A DNA stretch of 64,000 bases from Allochromatium vinosum DSM 180 (GTDB lineage: Bacteria; Pseudomonadota; Gammaproteobacteria; Chromatiales; Chromatiaceae): assembly GCF_000025485.1 (NCBI RefSeq), contig NC_013851.1, forward strand, positions 2,910,001 to 2,974,000. The letters are read 5' to 3'. Both the position numbers and the translations under genes were made by a program. Positions 1-7,309 of this stretch are shown here, one piece after another. The notes beneath the pieces are model-generated. The model made no database searches and was not told the origin of the DNA. It saw nothing but the letters and a program-made list of their open reading frames with translations. Each line of letters opens with the position of its first letter. Position 1 is the stretch's first letter.

Positions 1-1031
1 TGGATAACGGCGGAGAAGGCCAGTAATCCACAGAGTACGCCGATCGTCGTGAGTCGATAGGCATTGCCGCCATGCCCCAGCCAGTAGCCCGACAGCAGGA
101 AGGCCACCAGGGTTCCGGTCGCCCAGAGCGCCGTCAGCGCGGTCGTCTGCGACACGGTCATTCCCAAAACCTGACCGCCATAGGGTTCGAGCAGAATGTC
201 CTGCATGGTGAAACCGGCCGTGCCCAGACCGACCACGATCAGCAGCCGACTGGCCTGACCGCCGGCGGCGAATTCACGCCAGGTCTCGAGAAACGGCGGA
301 CGCTTGGCCGGATTGGCGGCACGCACCGCATCGACCGCTTCCTGCTTCCAGAGAGCAACGAGGTTCAGCACGATTGTGGCCACGGCCGCGCCCTGGATGA
401 GCTGAATCAGGAGCTGCTGCGAGAAGTCGGTCAACAGGCGACCGAAGAGCAGTGCGCTGAGCACCATGCCGAGCAGCAGCGTGACATAGAGCAGTGCCAC
501 GACGCGCGGACGCTTGTCCGGCGGTGCGAGATCCATGGCCAGTGCCAGACCGGCAGTCTGGGTGGTGTGCAGGCCCGCGCCGACCATCAGGAAAGCCAGA
601 CCCGCGCCCAGCTTGCCCAGGATGTTGAGGCTGTTCGAAGCATCGGCCAGCAACAGCAGAGCGAACGGCATGATCGCGAAACCGCCGAACTGCAACATGC
701 TGCCGAACCAGATATAGGGAACGCGGCGCAGACCGAACGCCGAGTGATGATAGTCCGAGCGGTGCCCGATCAGGGCGCGGAAGGGCGCAAAGATCAGCGG
801 CAGGGCCAGCATGGTCGCCACCAGCCAGGTCGGAACCCCGAGTTCGACGACCATGACGCGGTTGAGTGTGCCGGTGAGCAGCACCATGGCAATGGCGACC
901 GAGACCTGGAACAGCGACAGACGCAGCAGGCGCGGCATCGGCAAATCCGGGGTCGCTACGTCCGCGAAGGGCAGCAGTCGGCGTACGAGTTCACGCCAGG
1001 CGAGTAACCGTGGATCGATGGGTTGACTCAT
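1..1031 (-). CDS. pucC: PucC-family LH2 assembly protein / bacteriochlorophyll-type MFS transporter (3' end outside window)
   Basis: Reading the minus strand from the ATG at 1031 gives MSQPIDPRLLAWRELVRRLL followed by several hydrophobic helices. Motifs include RALIGHRSDYH and LRRVPYIWFG, which I recognise from the PucC/LhaA/bacteriochlorophyll delivery (BCD) branch of the major facilitator superfamily. PucC is needed for assembly of the B800-850 antenna in the inner membrane. About 343 residues are visible; family members have roughly 450-480, so the C-terminal third lies beyond base 1. It lies downstream of the two LH2 beta/alpha pairs on the same strand, after a strong hairpin, which suggests reduced read-through expression. 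Family assignment is firm; the exact role (transporter or assembly chaperone) is known only from relatives. Confidence 0.93.
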   Translation of the reverse strand, partial: MSQPIDPRLLAWRELVRRLLPFADVATPDLPMPRLLRLSLFQVSVAIAMVLLTGTLNRVMVVELGVPTWLVATMLALPLIFAPFRALIGHRSDYHHSAFGLRRVPYIWFGSMLQFGGFAIMPFALLLLADASNSLNILGKLGAGLAFLMVGAGLHTTQTAGLALAMDLAPPDKRPRVVALLYVTLLLGMVLSALLFGRLLTDFSQQLLIQLIQGAAVATIVLNLVALWKQEAVDAVRAANPAKRPPFLETWREFAAGGQASRLLIVVGLGTAGFTMQDILLEPYGGQVLGMTVSQTTALTALWATGTLVAFLLSGYWLGHGGNAYRLTTIGVLCGLLAFSAVI

Positions 1032-1205
1032 GCCAATATCATCTCCGAGCTTGAATGAAACAGCGCGCTACAGGAGTGCACGCTCGACGCAGGGTGAATG
1101 CCGTCGTTGCAAAGCGGCGATGGTACGCTTCCACTGAAGTGATTGGAAGTTTCAGGGGAGAGGCGGATGGGCGTCAGGAACGGAGGGAGGACAGGAGTCG
1201 TTCTT

Positions 1206-1257
1206 AAAAACCACACGGCGGATGGAATACACCCGAAAATCGGGGATTCCATCCGCC
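1206..1257 (-). terminator. Rho-independent terminator/attenuator between LH2 alpha2 and pucC
   Basis: A perfect 12-bp stem (1217-1228 pairs with 1246-1257, GGCGGATGGAAT against ATTCCATCCGCC) encloses a second nested stem CCCGA/TCGGG at 1232-1244. On the minus strand the hairpin is followed by five T residues (complement of 1206-1210). This has the form of an intrinsic terminator. Because pucC follows in the same direction, it probably allows partial read-through and keeps pucC transcript far below antenna transcript, as in other puc/puf operons. Confidence 0.8.
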
Positions 1258-1333
1258 ATGCGACGTACGGCACTGTACGTCTCGAATCGATGCCGGAATC
1301 ACTGCTAGGCGACTGGCATCGATTGGCGCGGGA

Positions 1334-1492
1334 TCACTGCCAGCCGAGGCCGACCGAGAAGACGACCGCGTGGACAGCGATGGCCAGAACCAGCAGAGCG
1401 TAGAAGATGGGCATCAGCCAGGTAGCCGGATTGACGACCAGCCAGATCTTCCAATCGTCTTCGGGGTTCTTCGGCTTTGCGACGTCGCTCAT
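1334..1492 (-). CDS. pucA: LH2 (B800-850) antenna alpha polypeptide, copy 2
   Basis: A 52-residue single-span antenna alpha polypeptide beginning MSDVAKPKNPEDDWKIW. The conserved segment WLVVNPATWLMP precedes the membrane helix, and the bacteriochlorophyll-ligating His sits in AIAVHAVVF. A Trp follows 10 residues after that His, and the chain ends only one residue later, so it has a very short C-terminus. It binds bacteriochlorophyll a and carotenoid with a beta partner in the peripheral ring. The ribosome site AGAGGAA lies six bases upstream of the ATG. It pairs with the beta gene 36 bp upstream, and its sequence differs strongly from alpha copy 1 outside the NPATW block. Confidence 0.95.
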   Translation of the reverse strand: MSDVAKPKNPEDDWKIWLVVNPATWLMPIFYALLVLAIAVHAVVFSVGLGWQ

Positions 1493-1528
1493 TGTATGTT
1501 CCTCTATGGAGAGAGAATTAAAACCGGT

Positions 1529-1669
1529 TTACCACCAAGGATTGGCGGCGATCACGAACAGGTGAGCCAGAGCGGCCAGACCGACGAACGCGGTGTAGGT
1601 CACTTTGAACTGCTCGTGGAATTCCTTCGCCTGCTGCTCGGTCAGACCCGACAGGGATTGCTCGGCCAT
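1529..1669 (-). CDS. pucB: LH2 antenna beta polypeptide, copy 2
   Basis: A 46-residue antenna beta polypeptide, MAEQSLSGLTEQQ and onward. It carries the N-proximal His (EFHEQF) and the membrane His of LAALAHLFV that ligates B850 bacteriochlorophyll, and ends NPWW. From SLSGLT to the end it is identical to beta copy 1; only the first few residues differ. A GGGAGA ribosome site precedes the ATG at 1669. It is the third structural gene of the antenna operon. The start is unambiguous because the upstream sequence in this frame has no antenna-like residues. Confidence 0.95.
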   Translation of the reverse strand: MAEQSLSGLTEQQAKEFHEQFKVTYTAFVGLAALAHLFVIAANPWW

Positions 1670-1700
1670 CGTTTGATCTCCCAAAGGGATGAATTGAGTG

Positions 1701-1719
1701 CCTCTGAATCACTCAGAGG
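1701..1719 (-). promoter_or_regulatory. Intercistronic hairpin between the two beta/alpha cassettes
   Basis: CCTCTGA (1701-1707) pairs with TCAGAGG (1713-1719) around a five-base loop, 31 bp upstream of the beta copy 2 start. No T-run follows, so termination is unlikely. Such hairpins in antenna operons commonly stabilise upstream mRNA or set segment stoichiometry; that role is inferred here. Confidence 0.45.
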
Positions 1720-1774
1720 ACGACGATTCCACCGCGACCCTCGATTCAGCGTCGCGACGAGATGAATTCGCTGC

Positions 1775-1981
1775 TTACTGAGCCGCCGGAGCTGCTTCAA
1801 CAGCTTCCGCAGCCGGAGCATGCCAGCCCTGACCTTCCAGATCGAAGGCCACGACGTGGATCAGGATGGCGGTCAGCGCCACGGCGATCAGCGTCGGGAT
1901 CAGCCAGGTAGCCGGATTGACGACCAGCCAGAATTTGTAGTCGTTTTCGAGAGGCTTGTAACCCATGAATTCGATAGCCAT
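1775..1981 (-). CDS. pucA: LH2 antenna alpha polypeptide, copy 1 (Ala/Pro-rich tail)
   Basis: A 68-residue alpha polypeptide beginning MAIEFMGYKPLENDYKFW. It shares WLVVNPATWLIP with copy 2, has the bacteriochlorophyll His in ILIHVVAF and a Trp 11 residues after it, then an Ala/Pro/Glu-rich extension of about 15 residues that may be trimmed or lie in the periplasm. I chose the ATG at 1981 over an in-frame TTG at 1987 because GAGAGG lies eight bases upstream of the ATG and only two from the TTG. It lies 16 bp after beta copy 1. The two alpha copies probably give rings with different absorption; that is inference. Confidence 0.94.
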   Translation of the reverse strand: MAIEFMGYKPLENDYKFWLVVNPATWLIPTLIAVALTAILIHVVAFDLEGQGWHAPAAEAVEAAPAAQ

Positions 1982-1997
1982 TTTCAATACCTCTCAA

Positions 1998-2141
1998 TTA
2001 CCACCAAGGATTCGCCGCGATGACGAACAGATGTGCCAGAGCGGCCAGACCCACAAACGCGGTGTAGGTCACCTTGAACTGCTCGTGGAATTCTTTCGCC
2101 TGCTGCTCGGTCAGACCCGACAGACTCTTCATATCAGCCAT
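1998..2141 (-). CDS. pucB: LH2 antenna beta polypeptide, copy 1
   Basis: First gene of the operon, 47 residues, MADMKSLSGLTEQQ and onward, with the two beta His residues (FHEQF and ALAHLF) and an NPWW end. GGAGG lies six bases upstream of the ATG at 2141. It is identical to beta copy 2 over its last 42 residues. Its upstream region holds a sigma70-like promoter overlapped by two PpsR/CrtJ-type palindromes, so expression is probably repressed under aerobic or high-light conditions. The family is certain; the repression is inferred from motif architecture. Confidence 0.95.
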   Translation of the reverse strand: MADMKSLSGLTEQQAKEFHEQFKVTYTAFVGLAALAHLFVIAANPWW

Positions 2142-2275
2142 TGTTGGCCTCCATACTCTGGATATGTGATGTCGCCATTCGCATCCGAGCCGTATCACCG
2201 AACTGCTGACCGCCGGATGCACACCATGTCCAACTTCTCGGACTCGAAATCTTTAGGACCCATCGAGATCCTGGG

Positions 2276-2293
2276 TGTCATCTTAGCTTGACA
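2276..2293. promoter_or_regulatory. PpsR/CrtJ-type operator, -10-proximal
   Basis: TGT at 2276-2278 and ACA at 2291-2293 with exactly 12 bases between them match the TGT-N12-ACA consensus of the PpsR/CrtJ photosynthesis repressor. The site covers the proposed -10 hexamer of the LH2 promoter. Confidence 0.7.
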
Positions 2294-2307
2294 CCGACAG
2301 ATGTCAA
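2280..2307 (-). promoter_or_regulatory. Sigma70-type promoter of the LH2 operon
   Basis: On the minus strand a perfect TTGACA (complement of 2302-2307) is followed after 16 bp by TAAGAT (complement of 2280-2285). It lies about 140 bp upstream of the beta copy 1 start. Each hexamer is embedded in one of the two TGT-N12-ACA palindromes. Confidence 0.65.
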
Positions 2308-2319
2308 GTCTGTTTTACA
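2302..2319. promoter_or_regulatory. PpsR/CrtJ-type operator, -35-proximal
   Basis: TGT at 2302-2304 and ACA at 2317-2319, again with exactly 12 bases between, overlapping the TTGACA -35 element. It is separated from the first palindrome by 8 bp (2294-2301), the spacing known for cooperative CrtJ binding at the Rhodobacter bchC promoter. Confidence 0.7.
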
Positions 2320-2328
2320 GCGCATCGA

Positions 2329-2742
2329 TCATTCGAGGAACTTTCGGAGGTAGGTGATGATGAGGGCCATCAGGGCGATGCCGGCGGTGGCGATGAAGGC
2401 CACTTTGCCCATGTAGAAGATCATCGAGATGACAGGGCTGAGATTCGGCAGCCCCACGGGTTCGGACTCGTCCTCGCCGGCCGCCGGCTCCGAGCCGGCA
2501 TCCGCCGTGGACGCGGTGCGCGCTTCGGCGGGTTCCAGGCGACAGGGCGCCGTGGCGGCGACGCGGAAGAATCGAACCCCCTGCTCATCCTCATCCTTGC
2601 ACATGACGACGAATTCGGCACCGACCGCCAGCTGTTCGAGTGTTGCGAATTCCGACGCAAAAGACTCGACGTCGTCCGCTTCGCCTTGATGCTCCCAGGT
2701 GGTGGCTTTGTCTGGCCAGGTTCTTTTAGCCGCAAACTTCAC
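2329..2742 (-). CDS. Hypothetical tail-anchored membrane protein
   Basis: A 137-residue protein of unknown function. I place the start at the GTG at 2742 (MKFAAKRTWPDKATTWEHQG) because GAGAGGAA lies six bases upstream; longer in-frame versions have no ribosome site and a low-complexity Arg/His-rich extension. Residues 1-75 are soluble and acidic, 80-100 are Ala/Glu/Pro-rich, and the last 35 residues form one hydrophobic span (MIFYMGKVAFIATAGIAL) ending in LRKFLE, which suggests a cytoplasmic domain anchored by its C-terminus. It lies just upstream of the LH2 promoter on the same strand, and is divergent from baeS. No family recognised. Confidence 0.6.
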   Translation of the reverse strand: MKFAAKRTWPDKATTWEHQGEADDVESFASEFATLEQLAVGAEFVVMCKDEDEQGVRFFRVAATAPCRLEPAEARTASTADAGSEPAAGEDESEPVGLPNLSPVISMIFYMGKVAFIATAGIALMALIITYLRKFLE

Positions 2743-3024
2743 GTGCAATTCCTCTCTAAGATTCGGATCAACGAAGGGGCTTTTATGCATCGCCGAGACG
2801 ACGGCATGCGTGTCATGCCTGGAGACGACGCGCGGGGAAAACCTTGGGCGGTGAGCATCGTGGCGCTGGTGACGCAAGAGGGGTTTGCTCACAAGATTCA
2901 GGGGATTGTATTGCTCGCTGCCGGGCTTGTCACGGTATCGCGCGCGGTGCCGTCCTGGCATTCATGCCGACGGCGCCTGAACGGCATCCATCTTTCTTGC
3001 AAGCTGAAACGCCAACATCGCCCC

Positions 3025-4500
3025 ATGCGTCTGTCGATCCATTCCAAAGTCTTCCTGACACTCCTGCTTGCCTGTGTGGTGGTGCTGGCGGGATCGCATG
3101 CCTTCGTGCAATGGTCGTTTCAGCGAGGACTGGTCGAATTCGCCGACGCGCGTGAACAGGAGCGTATCGCGCGCGTCATCGAGCGACTGAGCGATATCCA
3201 TCAGCGCGAGGGTTCCTGGCGATCGCTGATCGAAGATCGGCGTCTGTGGTTCTATGCGTTGAACGGGCGGCGCGACCCCTGGCGTGAGCCGCGCCCCGAA
3301 CGCCAGGAGCGTGGGCCGCACTGGATGCGCGAGGTCGGAGCAGATCCACGCGCCTGGCCGCCCCAGGGCTGGCTGGATCGGTTGCGTCAGCACGAGCGCC
3401 CGGCCCCGCTTGAACTGAGGCTCATGCTGCTCGATGCTCAGGGTGACATCCTCTATGGCCGCACCGAACTGCTCGCCAACACCCGTCGCTATCCGGTGGA
3501 GGTGGACGGCCGGCGGATCGGTGAACTGGCCCTGCTTCCCGGCTCGCCCGTACCTGAATCGGCCGAGCTGCGTTTTCGCGCCACCCTGGGCGACCGGCTC
3601 TGGATCATCGCCCTGGCGATGCTGCTGCTCGCCGCCGCCCTCGCCTATCCACTCTCCAGTCGGCTCGTGCGTCCGGTGCGCGATTTCCAGGACGTGGCAC
3701 GGCGGCTGGCGGCCGGCGATTTCAGCGCGCGCGTGCCCGCGCATGGCGGTGACGAGCTGGCGCGTCTGGGGCAGGACATCAATGCACTGGCCGCCGCACT
3801 GGAGCGCAATGAACAGGCGCGCCGACGCTGGGCGGCCGACATCTCGCACGAGCTGCGCACGCCCATTGCCCTGCTGCGCGCCGAACTGGAAGCCCTTCAG
3901 GATGGGGTGCGCCCCTTCGATCGTGATGCGCTCGATGCCTTGCATGGCGATATATTGCGTCTCGGCCGCCTGATCGACGACCTCTACGAGCTGACCACGA
4001 CCGACATGGGCGCGCTCGGCTATCGCTTCGCCGCCTGCGATGTCGCCGAGATCCTCGGTGCCGACATCGACGCCTTCGAGCGGACGTTCCAGGAGGCGGG
4101 GCTGACGCTGGAGTTCGACGACGCGCTGCGCGAACCCATACTGATCCAGGCCGATGCACAGCGGCTCTCGCAGCTGTTTCGCAATCTGCTGGGCAACAGC
4201 CGTAAATACACGGACCCAGGCGGCGGGCTGTACATCCGGTTGTGGCGTGAGACCGGACGGCTCGTCATCGATTTTCAGGACAGCGCGCCCGGTGTTCCGG
4301 CTGAAGACGTGTCGCGGCTCTTCGAGCGGCTCTATCGGGTCGAGGGATCGCGCAGTCGGAATACGGGTGGAGCCGGGCTGGGGCTGGCCATCGCCCGCAA
4401 CGTGGTCGAAGCGCATGGCGGCACCATCGCGGCAGAGGCCGCACCTCAGGGCGGCCTGTGGATTCGCGTGACCTTGCCGGTCTCGGGCAAGTCCGCCTGA
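3025..4500 (+). CDS. baeS: BaeS-like membrane sensor histidine kinase
   Basis: A 492-residue kinase. Membrane helices lie at about residues 7-29 and 192-212 around a 160-residue periplasmic sensor region, followed by a HAMP linker (about 212-265). The phosphoacceptor His is residue 275 in ADISHELRTPIALLRAELEA; the phrase DISHELRTP-LRAELEALQDGVRP is typical of BaeS, the envelope-stress kinase. The N box NLLGNSRKY and G box GAGLGLAIARN are intact. The response regulator gene follows after 46 bp with its own GAGGAAAT ribosome site. In-frame sequence upstream of 3025 lacks kinase features. The signal is unknown. Confidence 0.9.
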   Translation: MRLSIHSKVFLTLLLACVVVLAGSHAFVQWSFQRGLVEFADAREQERIARVIERLSDIHQREGSWRSLIEDRRLWFYALNGRRDPWREPRPERQERGPHWMREVGADPRAWPPQGWLDRLRQHERPAPLELRLMLLDAQGDILYGRTELLANTRRYPVEVDGRRIGELALLPGSPVPESAELRFRATLGDRLWIIALAMLLLAAALAYPLSSRLVRPVRDFQDVARRLAAGDFSARVPAHGGDELARLGQDINALAAALERNEQARRRWAADISHELRTPIALLRAELEALQDGVRPFDRDALDALHGDILRLGRLIDDLYELTTTDMGALGYRFAACDVAEILGADIDAFERTFQEAGLTLEFDDALREPILIQADAQRLSQLFRNLLGNSRKYTDPGGGLYIRLWRETGRLVIDFQDSAPGVPAEDVSRLFERLYRVEGSRSRNTGGAGLGLAIARNVVEAHGGTIAAEAAPQGGLWIRVTLPVSGKSA

Positions 4501-4546
4501 CACCGAGCGGTTTTGATAGGGTCTGACCCTGCGAGGAAATCATTGC

Positions 4547-5248
4547 ATGAGCACGACAGAGACAGCGCACATCCTGATCGTCGAGGACGAAGAACGACTC
4601 GCCCGGCTGGTGGCGGACTATCTGCGAGCGGCCGGACACCGCGTCCAGCATCTGGCCGAGGGAACCGGTGTCGCCGCCTGGGTACGGCGCGAACGCCCGG
4701 ATCTGATCCTGCTGGACCTGATGCTGCCGGGCAAGGACGGACTGGACATCTGCCGCGAGATCCGCACCGAGAGTCAGGTGCCGATCATCATGACCACGGC
4801 GCGAGTCGAGGAGATCGACCGGCTACTCGGACTCGAACTCGGCGCCGACGACTATGTGTGCAAGCCCTACAGTCCGCGCGAGCTGGTGGCGCGGGTCAAG
4901 GCGGTGCTCCGGCGCACGCTGGCACCCGAGCCTCCGGCAGCCGATCCCGGCCCGCTGCATCTGCATCGCGACGAACTGCGCGTGCGCGCGGGCGACGACG
5001 AGATCGAACTCACGGCCGTCGAGTTTGCCCTGCTCGAAACCCTGCACGGCGCGCCGGGGCGCATCTTCTCGCGCGACCGGCTGATGGACCGCATCTATCG
5101 CGACCATCGGGTCGTCTCGGATCGCACCATCGACAGCCACGTCAAGAAGCTCAGACGCAAGCTCGCCGAACTCGTGCCCGACCAGGAGTTGATCCATTCG
5201 GTCTATGGCGTCGGCTATCGCTACGAGACACCGGCCGACAGCGATTAG
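4547..5248 (+). CDS. baeR: BaeR-like OmpR-family response regulator
   Basis: 233 residues: an N-terminal receiver domain with acidic pocket (VEDEE), phosphoacceptor Asp57 (LLDLMLPGKDG) and the conserved KPYSPRELVARVKAVLRR linker, then a winged-helix DNA-binding domain (about 138-228; RTIDSHVKKLRRKL). IIMTTARVEEIDRLLGLELG matches BaeR closely. It is the cognate regulator of the kinase just upstream and probably controls envelope-stress or efflux genes; targets cannot be seen here. Its 3' end overlaps the stop of the convergent CitE-like gene by four bases. Confidence 0.9.
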   Translation: MSTTETAHILIVEDEERLARLVADYLRAAGHRVQHLAEGTGVAAWVRRERPDLILLDLMLPGKDGLDICREIRTESQVPIIMTTARVEEIDRLLGLELGADDYVCKPYSPRELVARVKAVLRRTLAPEPPAADPGPLHLHRDELRVRAGDDEIELTAVEFALLETLHGAPGRIFSRDRLMDRIYRDHRVVSDRTIDSHVKKLRRKLAELVPDQELIHSVYGVGYRYETPADSD

Positions 5249-6120
5249 GAGTCGAGTGCCGTGCGATCGAGGATGTGGCGCGCCCAGGTGCTGTGCGTGG
5301 CCAGTTCGCACATGGAGCCGCCGAACTTGAAGACCGCCTGCTCGGACTCTTCCAGGATACGTCGCGCGGCCTCCAGATCGGTCGGCGCCACCCGGAAACT
5401 CGCCTCGATCAGCGGTAGCTGACTCGGGTGGATGGCCGTCTTGCCGCAGAGACCGTGGGCGATGTCGTCGCTGAGTTCCTCGTGCAGCACTTCGGGATGA
5501 TCGATGTGCTCGAAGACCGGCGCGGTGAGCTGGAAGCCGTAGGGTTTGAAGCAGGTCACGAGCTGGGCGATGGTCTGCCCCAGGGGCGTGCGGTAGATGG
5601 TGCGGTCGCGCGGACGGCGGATGCCGAGCAGGGACAGCAGATCGTTGCCGCCGATGCGCAGCGCCAGGATACGCTCGTGATAGCCGCGCTCGAGCAGATG
5701 ATCGCGCAATGCCGCCATCCGCACCGGCTCGAAGACATCGCGCGTCTCCAGCGTCGGCATGCACAGATGTCCGGAGTCACCGACGAGCGGCTCCAGATAG
5801 CGATCGGCGTTGCTCAGGTCGAACTTGGGCAGCACGAAGCCGTCGAGTTTCTCGATCCCCGGCAGGGCCAGCAGCCAGTCAAGGATCTCGGGATTGCGCA
5901 CCCGCACGAACCGGAGCAGCGACGGACGCGGCTCCATCGCGTCCAGACAGTCGCGCAGATTGGCCAGCCCGGATTGGAGCGCACTCGGTGCGACGGCATC
6001 CTCGGTACAGAAGATGACCGAGCGCAGTTCGGGCCACTTGAGTCCATTGGCGATACGCAACACGTCCCGATGCGTCACGGGCACATAGAGCGATCCGCCG
6101 AGACGATAGGCGTCAAGCAT
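5245..6120 (-). CDS. CitE-like (HpcH/HpaI-superfamily) lyase of the Ter cluster
   Basis: A 291-residue TIM-barrel protein of the HpcH/HpaI aldolase/citrate lyase beta superfamily (LYVPVTHRDVLRIANGLKWP, VIFCTEDAV, LRFVRVRNPEILDWL, IEKLDGFVLPKFD). The Glu of CTEDAV and the late Glu/Asp residues are candidate metal ligands. It is the last gene of a minus-strand Ter run and overlaps the StiP-like gene by eight bases, so it is translationally coupled. In Ter loci this enzyme is predicted to cleave or form a C-C bond in a nucleoside-like metabolite; the true substrate is unknown. Citrate lyase itself is unlikely because citD/citF are absent. Confidence 0.8.
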   Translation of the reverse strand: MLDAYRLGGSLYVPVTHRDVLRIANGLKWPELRSVIFCTEDAVAPSALQSGLANLRDCLDAMEPRPSLLRFVRVRNPEILDWLLALPGIEKLDGFVLPKFDLSNADRYLEPLVGDSGHLCMPTLETRDVFEPVRMAALRDHLLERGYHERILALRIGGNDLLSLLGIRRPRDRTIYRTPLGQTIAQLVTCFKPYGFQLTAPVFEHIDHPEVLHEELSDDIAHGLCGKTAIHPSQLPLIEASFRVAPTDLEAARRILEESEQAVFKFGGSMCELATHSTWARHILDRTALDS

Positions 6121-7222
6121 CGATCACCCCCTTGATGAGCGAAACAGCCTGATAAGGCAGTGTCGGGTCGACCTGCCGGCGTACATTCTTCTCATGCGCC
6201 AGCTCCAGGAGATGCGCGACCTCCGGAGCCTCCGGGTCGCGGATGATGACGCGCTCGGGCACGCGGCGCAACAGCACGCGCGTCGCCTCGCCGATGCCCG
6301 GCTTGATGAAATTCTCGTTCTGGATTCCGAATGTCGCGCGGATGTCGGCGAGCAGCGCCGTCGAGCGGGCGCGCGCCAGGCTCGGATCGACGGGTCGCGC
6401 ATTCGGCGCATAGCCCTCGGCGAGCCGGGCGCGTGCCGCCGCGAGCAGTTCCTCGATGAACCACACCGAGCGATCGGCGGGCGTGAATTCGTGATAGTAG
6501 ACGCAGCCGTGGAAGTCGTCCGGGCCGATGTGTTCGTTAAGGATGGAACGGCTGACGAGTCCCGACATGGTCGCGTTCAGAATGCTCGATGGGATCAAAT
6601 AGTCGGTGTCCGATGGGGCGATGCCGACGCCCGCCAGATCGGTGAGTGCATGGAGGTCGGCGTCCAGGCGCACGCCATGGTCGTGCTCGAAGCCGGCGAG
6701 CGCGCGGCGCAGTTCACGCGCAATCACGCCCTTGCCGGTCCAGCCGTCGACGAACACCAGTCCTGCCGGATCGCGCCCGGCCCGGTCGAGGATGAAGCGC
6801 AACGCATTCCTGTCGATCCCCCGGTCACGGATGATCGAGATCGAATAGTGTTCTGGCGCGCGTCCGAAGACCTCGCGCAGCACATGCTTGAGCGCCACAC
6901 CGACCGGCGTTCCGGCCCGCGCCAGCGAGACCAGGGTGATCTCGTCCGGACGACGTGCCGCGATGATCGCCGCCAGATCGAGCACGCCCTGGGCCATCGG
7001 CTTCAGTCCCATGGCCAGCGCGCGTTCGAACACCTCCAGATAACGCGCCGAGGGCAGCGACTCGCGACTGAGCATTTCGCTGTAGTGACGCCGTCCGCTC
7101 TGGATGAGGCGCTCCTTCTCGGCCACGTCGATGGGGTCGATCTCGATCGGCTTGAGCAGGAACTGCACGTCACCCGGACGATAGCTTCCCGAGAAGGGCG
7201 CAGGGCCAGGTCTGTCGTTCAT
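6113..7222 (-). CDS. StiP-like / phosphoribosyltransferase-like protein of the Ter cluster
   Basis: A 369-residue protein matching the family annotated as cysteine protease StiP in Ter gene clusters, starting MNDRPGPAPFSGSYRPGDVQ with FLLKPIEIDPIDVAEKERLI. The core (ITLVSLARAGTPVGVALKHV, VFVDGWTGKGVIARELRRAL) looks like a phosphoribosyltransferase fold with an altered PRPP loop, and the C-terminal part contains a conserved small RNA-binding-like domain (ERVIIRDPEAPEV). Peptidase activity is not evident to me from sequence. It overlaps the CitE-like gene and follows the HAD gene by 87 bp, placing it in the biosynthetic module of the Ter island. Confidence 0.78.
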   Translation of the reverse strand: MNDRPGPAPFSGSYRPGDVQFLLKPIEIDPIDVAEKERLIQSGRRHYSEMLSRESLPSARYLEVFERALAMGLKPMAQGVLDLAAIIAARRPDEITLVSLARAGTPVGVALKHVLREVFGRAPEHYSISIIRDRGIDRNALRFILDRAGRDPAGLVFVDGWTGKGVIARELRRALAGFEHDHGVRLDADLHALTDLAGVGIAPSDTDYLIPSSILNATMSGLVSRSILNEHIGPDDFHGCVYYHEFTPADRSVWFIEELLAAARARLAEGYAPNARPVDPSLARARSTALLADIRATFGIQNENFIKPGIGEATRVLLRRVPERVIIRDPEAPEVAHLLELAHEKNVRRQVDPTLPYQAVSLIKGVIDA

Positions 7223-7309
7223 GATGTGAAAGTCTGTGGTGTGAGCACTGGTCGAGCATGAGCCGCCGGTCCGTCCGGCGGTGGCGTGGTGTCTGTCCGA
7301 GCGCTGGAC

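Noticed and set aside
72-1007. A 311-codon plus-strand open frame
   Set aside because: Low-complexity Gln/Arg/His sequence; the opposite strand encodes the hydrophobic helices and motifs of PucC.
1334-2141. Could these be LH1 (pufBA) rather than LH2 genes?
   Set aside because: No reaction-centre genes pufLMC follow, a pucC gene does, and the beta sequence SLSGLTEQQAKEFHEQF resembles peripheral antenna chains.
2962-4503. A 513-codon minus-strand open frame antisense to baeS
   Set aside because: It is a high-GC shadow. Its translation is Arg/Gln/Gly-rich with no domain, while the plus strand has every histidine kinase motif.
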